Assembly (NCBI GenBank): GCA_008638415.1
Contig: VWVT01000018.1
Coordinates: forward strand, 62,001-126,000
Direction of reading: 5' to 3'
DNA: 64,000 bases
DNA from: Nocardiopsis sinuspersici
GTDB taxonomy: Bacteria > Actinomycetota > Actinomycetes > Streptosporangiales > Streptosporangiaceae
Part shown: piece by piece, positions 63,093 to 64,000 of the stretch
Position numbering within the stretch: the stretch's first letter is position 1
Layout of the letters: each line of letters opens with the position of its first letter
The notes under the pieces: model-generated
What the model was told of the DNA's origin: nothing
Databases searched by the model: none
What the model saw: the letters and a program-made list of their open reading frames with translations, nothing else
Program-made: the position numbers and the translations under genes

Positions 63093-64000
63093 TCACCGCC
63101 TCAGTACCGACTTGTACACCCCGGTCGCCGCCTCCACCGCGTCGTCCTCGGTCGGCAGCGCCTTGGCCGCCTCGCGTGAGCGCTCCCGCATCTCCTCGGC
63201 CAGCGCGGGGTCGTCCAGTACCCGTCCCACCGCGGCGGCGAACGCCGCCGGGTCCCCGGGGGGCACCATCAGGACCGTCCCCGAGTACAGGTCCGGGATG
63301 CCGCCGACCCGGGTGGAGACCACCGGAAGCCCCGCGCGCAGCGCCTCCATGATCACCAGGGACGGCCCCTCCCACTGGCTGGTCAGGCAGAAGACGTCCG
63401 CGGCCGCCAGCAGGTCGGCCACGTCCGAGCGGTATCCCAACATGCGCACGTCGGCACGCATCTCCGCGGCCGTGTCGTGCAGACGCCCCCACAGGGGCCC
63501 GTCCCCGGCGATGGCCACCACCGGCTCGGGTCTGCGGTCGGCGATGGCGGGCGCCGCCTCCAACAGCATGTCCAGTCCCTTCTGCTCCGCCAGTCGTGCG
63601 ACGGTCAGCAGCAGGGGCCGGTCGGTCCGCACCGCCAGGTCGGCCCGGGTGGCCTCGCGCCCGTTCAGCGGAGTACCGGTCTCGGGCGCGGCCACCACCG
63701 CCAACCGGGCGTCCCGGGCCCCGGCGGCGCGCAGCCGCCGCACCAGGTCGCCGGACACACCCAGCACCGCGTCCGCGCGGGCGGCCACGACCCGCTCCAG
63801 CACCGGGTAGGCCGCCGACAGGGGACCCCGGACCAGCGGCGGCGCGTTGTGCGCGGTCACCACCAGCGGTGCGGCGCCCGCCAGCGCGCACAGCGCACCG
63901 GCCCGCAGCCCGTGGGCGTGGACCACGTCCGCGCCCCGGGTCAGGGCACGCAGCCGCAGCACGGCACCGGGGTCGCCCACGGAGGGGGCCGCGCCGATCC
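63093..64000 (-). CDS. GT4-family glycosyltransferase (5' end beyond window)
   Basis: At least 302 codons remain open to the window edge, so the N-terminus is missing. The visible part has the end of the acceptor domain (ADVVHAHGLRAGALCALAG, VVTAHN) and the donor domain with LLTVARLAEQKGLDMLLEA, VAIAGDGPLW, VRMLGYRSDVADLLAAADVFCLTSQWEGPSLVIMEALRAGLPVVST, containing the E-x7-E motif of GT4 retaining enzymes. Donor and acceptor sugars cannot be told. No neighbouring polysaccharide genes are in view. Confidence 0.9.
   Translation of the reverse strand, partial: IGAAPSVGDPGAVLRLRALTRGADVVHAHGLRAGALCALAGAAPLVVTAHNAPPLVRGPLSAAYPVLERVVAARADAVLGVSGDLVRRLRAAGARDARLAVVAAPETGTPLNGREATRADLAVRTDRPLLLTVARLAEQKGLDMLLEAAPAIADRRPEPVVAIAGDGPLWGRLHDTAAEMRADVRMLGYRSDVADLLAAADVFCLTSQWEGPSLVIMEALRAGLPVVSTRVGGIPDLYSGTVLMVPPGDPAAFAAAVGRVLDDPALAEEMRERSREAAKALPTEDDAVEAATGVYKSVLRR

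Overview
The window is about 72% GC, with strong G/C preference at third codon positions, frequent GTG starts and RbpA, WhiA and OpcA genes. This points to an actinobacterial chromosome, most likely Nocardiopsidaceae (Nocardiopsis or a close relative). That placement is inferred from gene content and protein resemblance; no database search was run.

Layout. (1) 1-10.5 kb: a PrsW-type membrane protease, a small membrane protein, ctaB, then a rightward oxidative and non-oxidative pentose-phosphate cluster (tkt, tal, zwf, opcA, pgl) punctuated by strong hairpins. (2) 10.5-14.6 kb: a stand-alone MurE-type ligase, a candidate 50-residue leaderless peptide gene and a secreted S33 lipoprotein peptidase. 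(3) 14.6-29.7 kb: the main accessory island, a type III (III-D-like) CRISPR-Cas effector locus. It holds an HD-less Cas10 with an AGDD palm motif, Csx10-like, Csx19-like and three other RAMP proteins in a translationally coupled leftward run, and a separate Cas6. On its left flank are a CARF-nuclease-CARF protein, a small protein of unknown function and a cysteine-rich unknown. No cas1/cas2 and no repeat array are present in the window. (4) 29.7-35.7 kb: housekeeping and unknown genes, including a DUF485/solute-sodium symporter pair, a small Lsr2-like protein and an ACT-GNAT protein. (5) 35.9-45.1 kb: histidine utilisation (hutI, hutF, an AllC-like amidohydrolase, hutU, hutH) with a VapBC pair between hutH and a divergent IclR regulator. 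(6) 45.1-54.5 kb: rbpA, secG and the glycolytic run gap-pgk-tpiA, then the conserved run uvrC-rapZ-yvcK-(DUF488)-whiA. (7) 56.7-64 kb: an MscS channel, a Tat/lipoprotein Rieske protein behind a BlaI-like operator, uvrA under a LexA box, a TerC-family protein under a yybP-ykoY (manganese) riboswitch, and a truncated GT4 glycosyltransferase at the window edge.

How parts work together. The pentose-phosphate and glycolytic genes are core carbon metabolism. The hut genes form the formimidoylglutamate deiminase route typical of actinobacteria. In the CRISPR island, Cas6 would mature guide RNA, the Cas10/RAMP complex would bind target RNA, and Cas10 would be expected to make cyclic oligoadenylate that the double-CARF nuclease senses. 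The most novel material is that CARF protein, its two uncharacterised neighbours, the shared CTGTCCGAGAG element upstream of cas6 and cas10, and several structured or leaderless elements in intergenic DNA.
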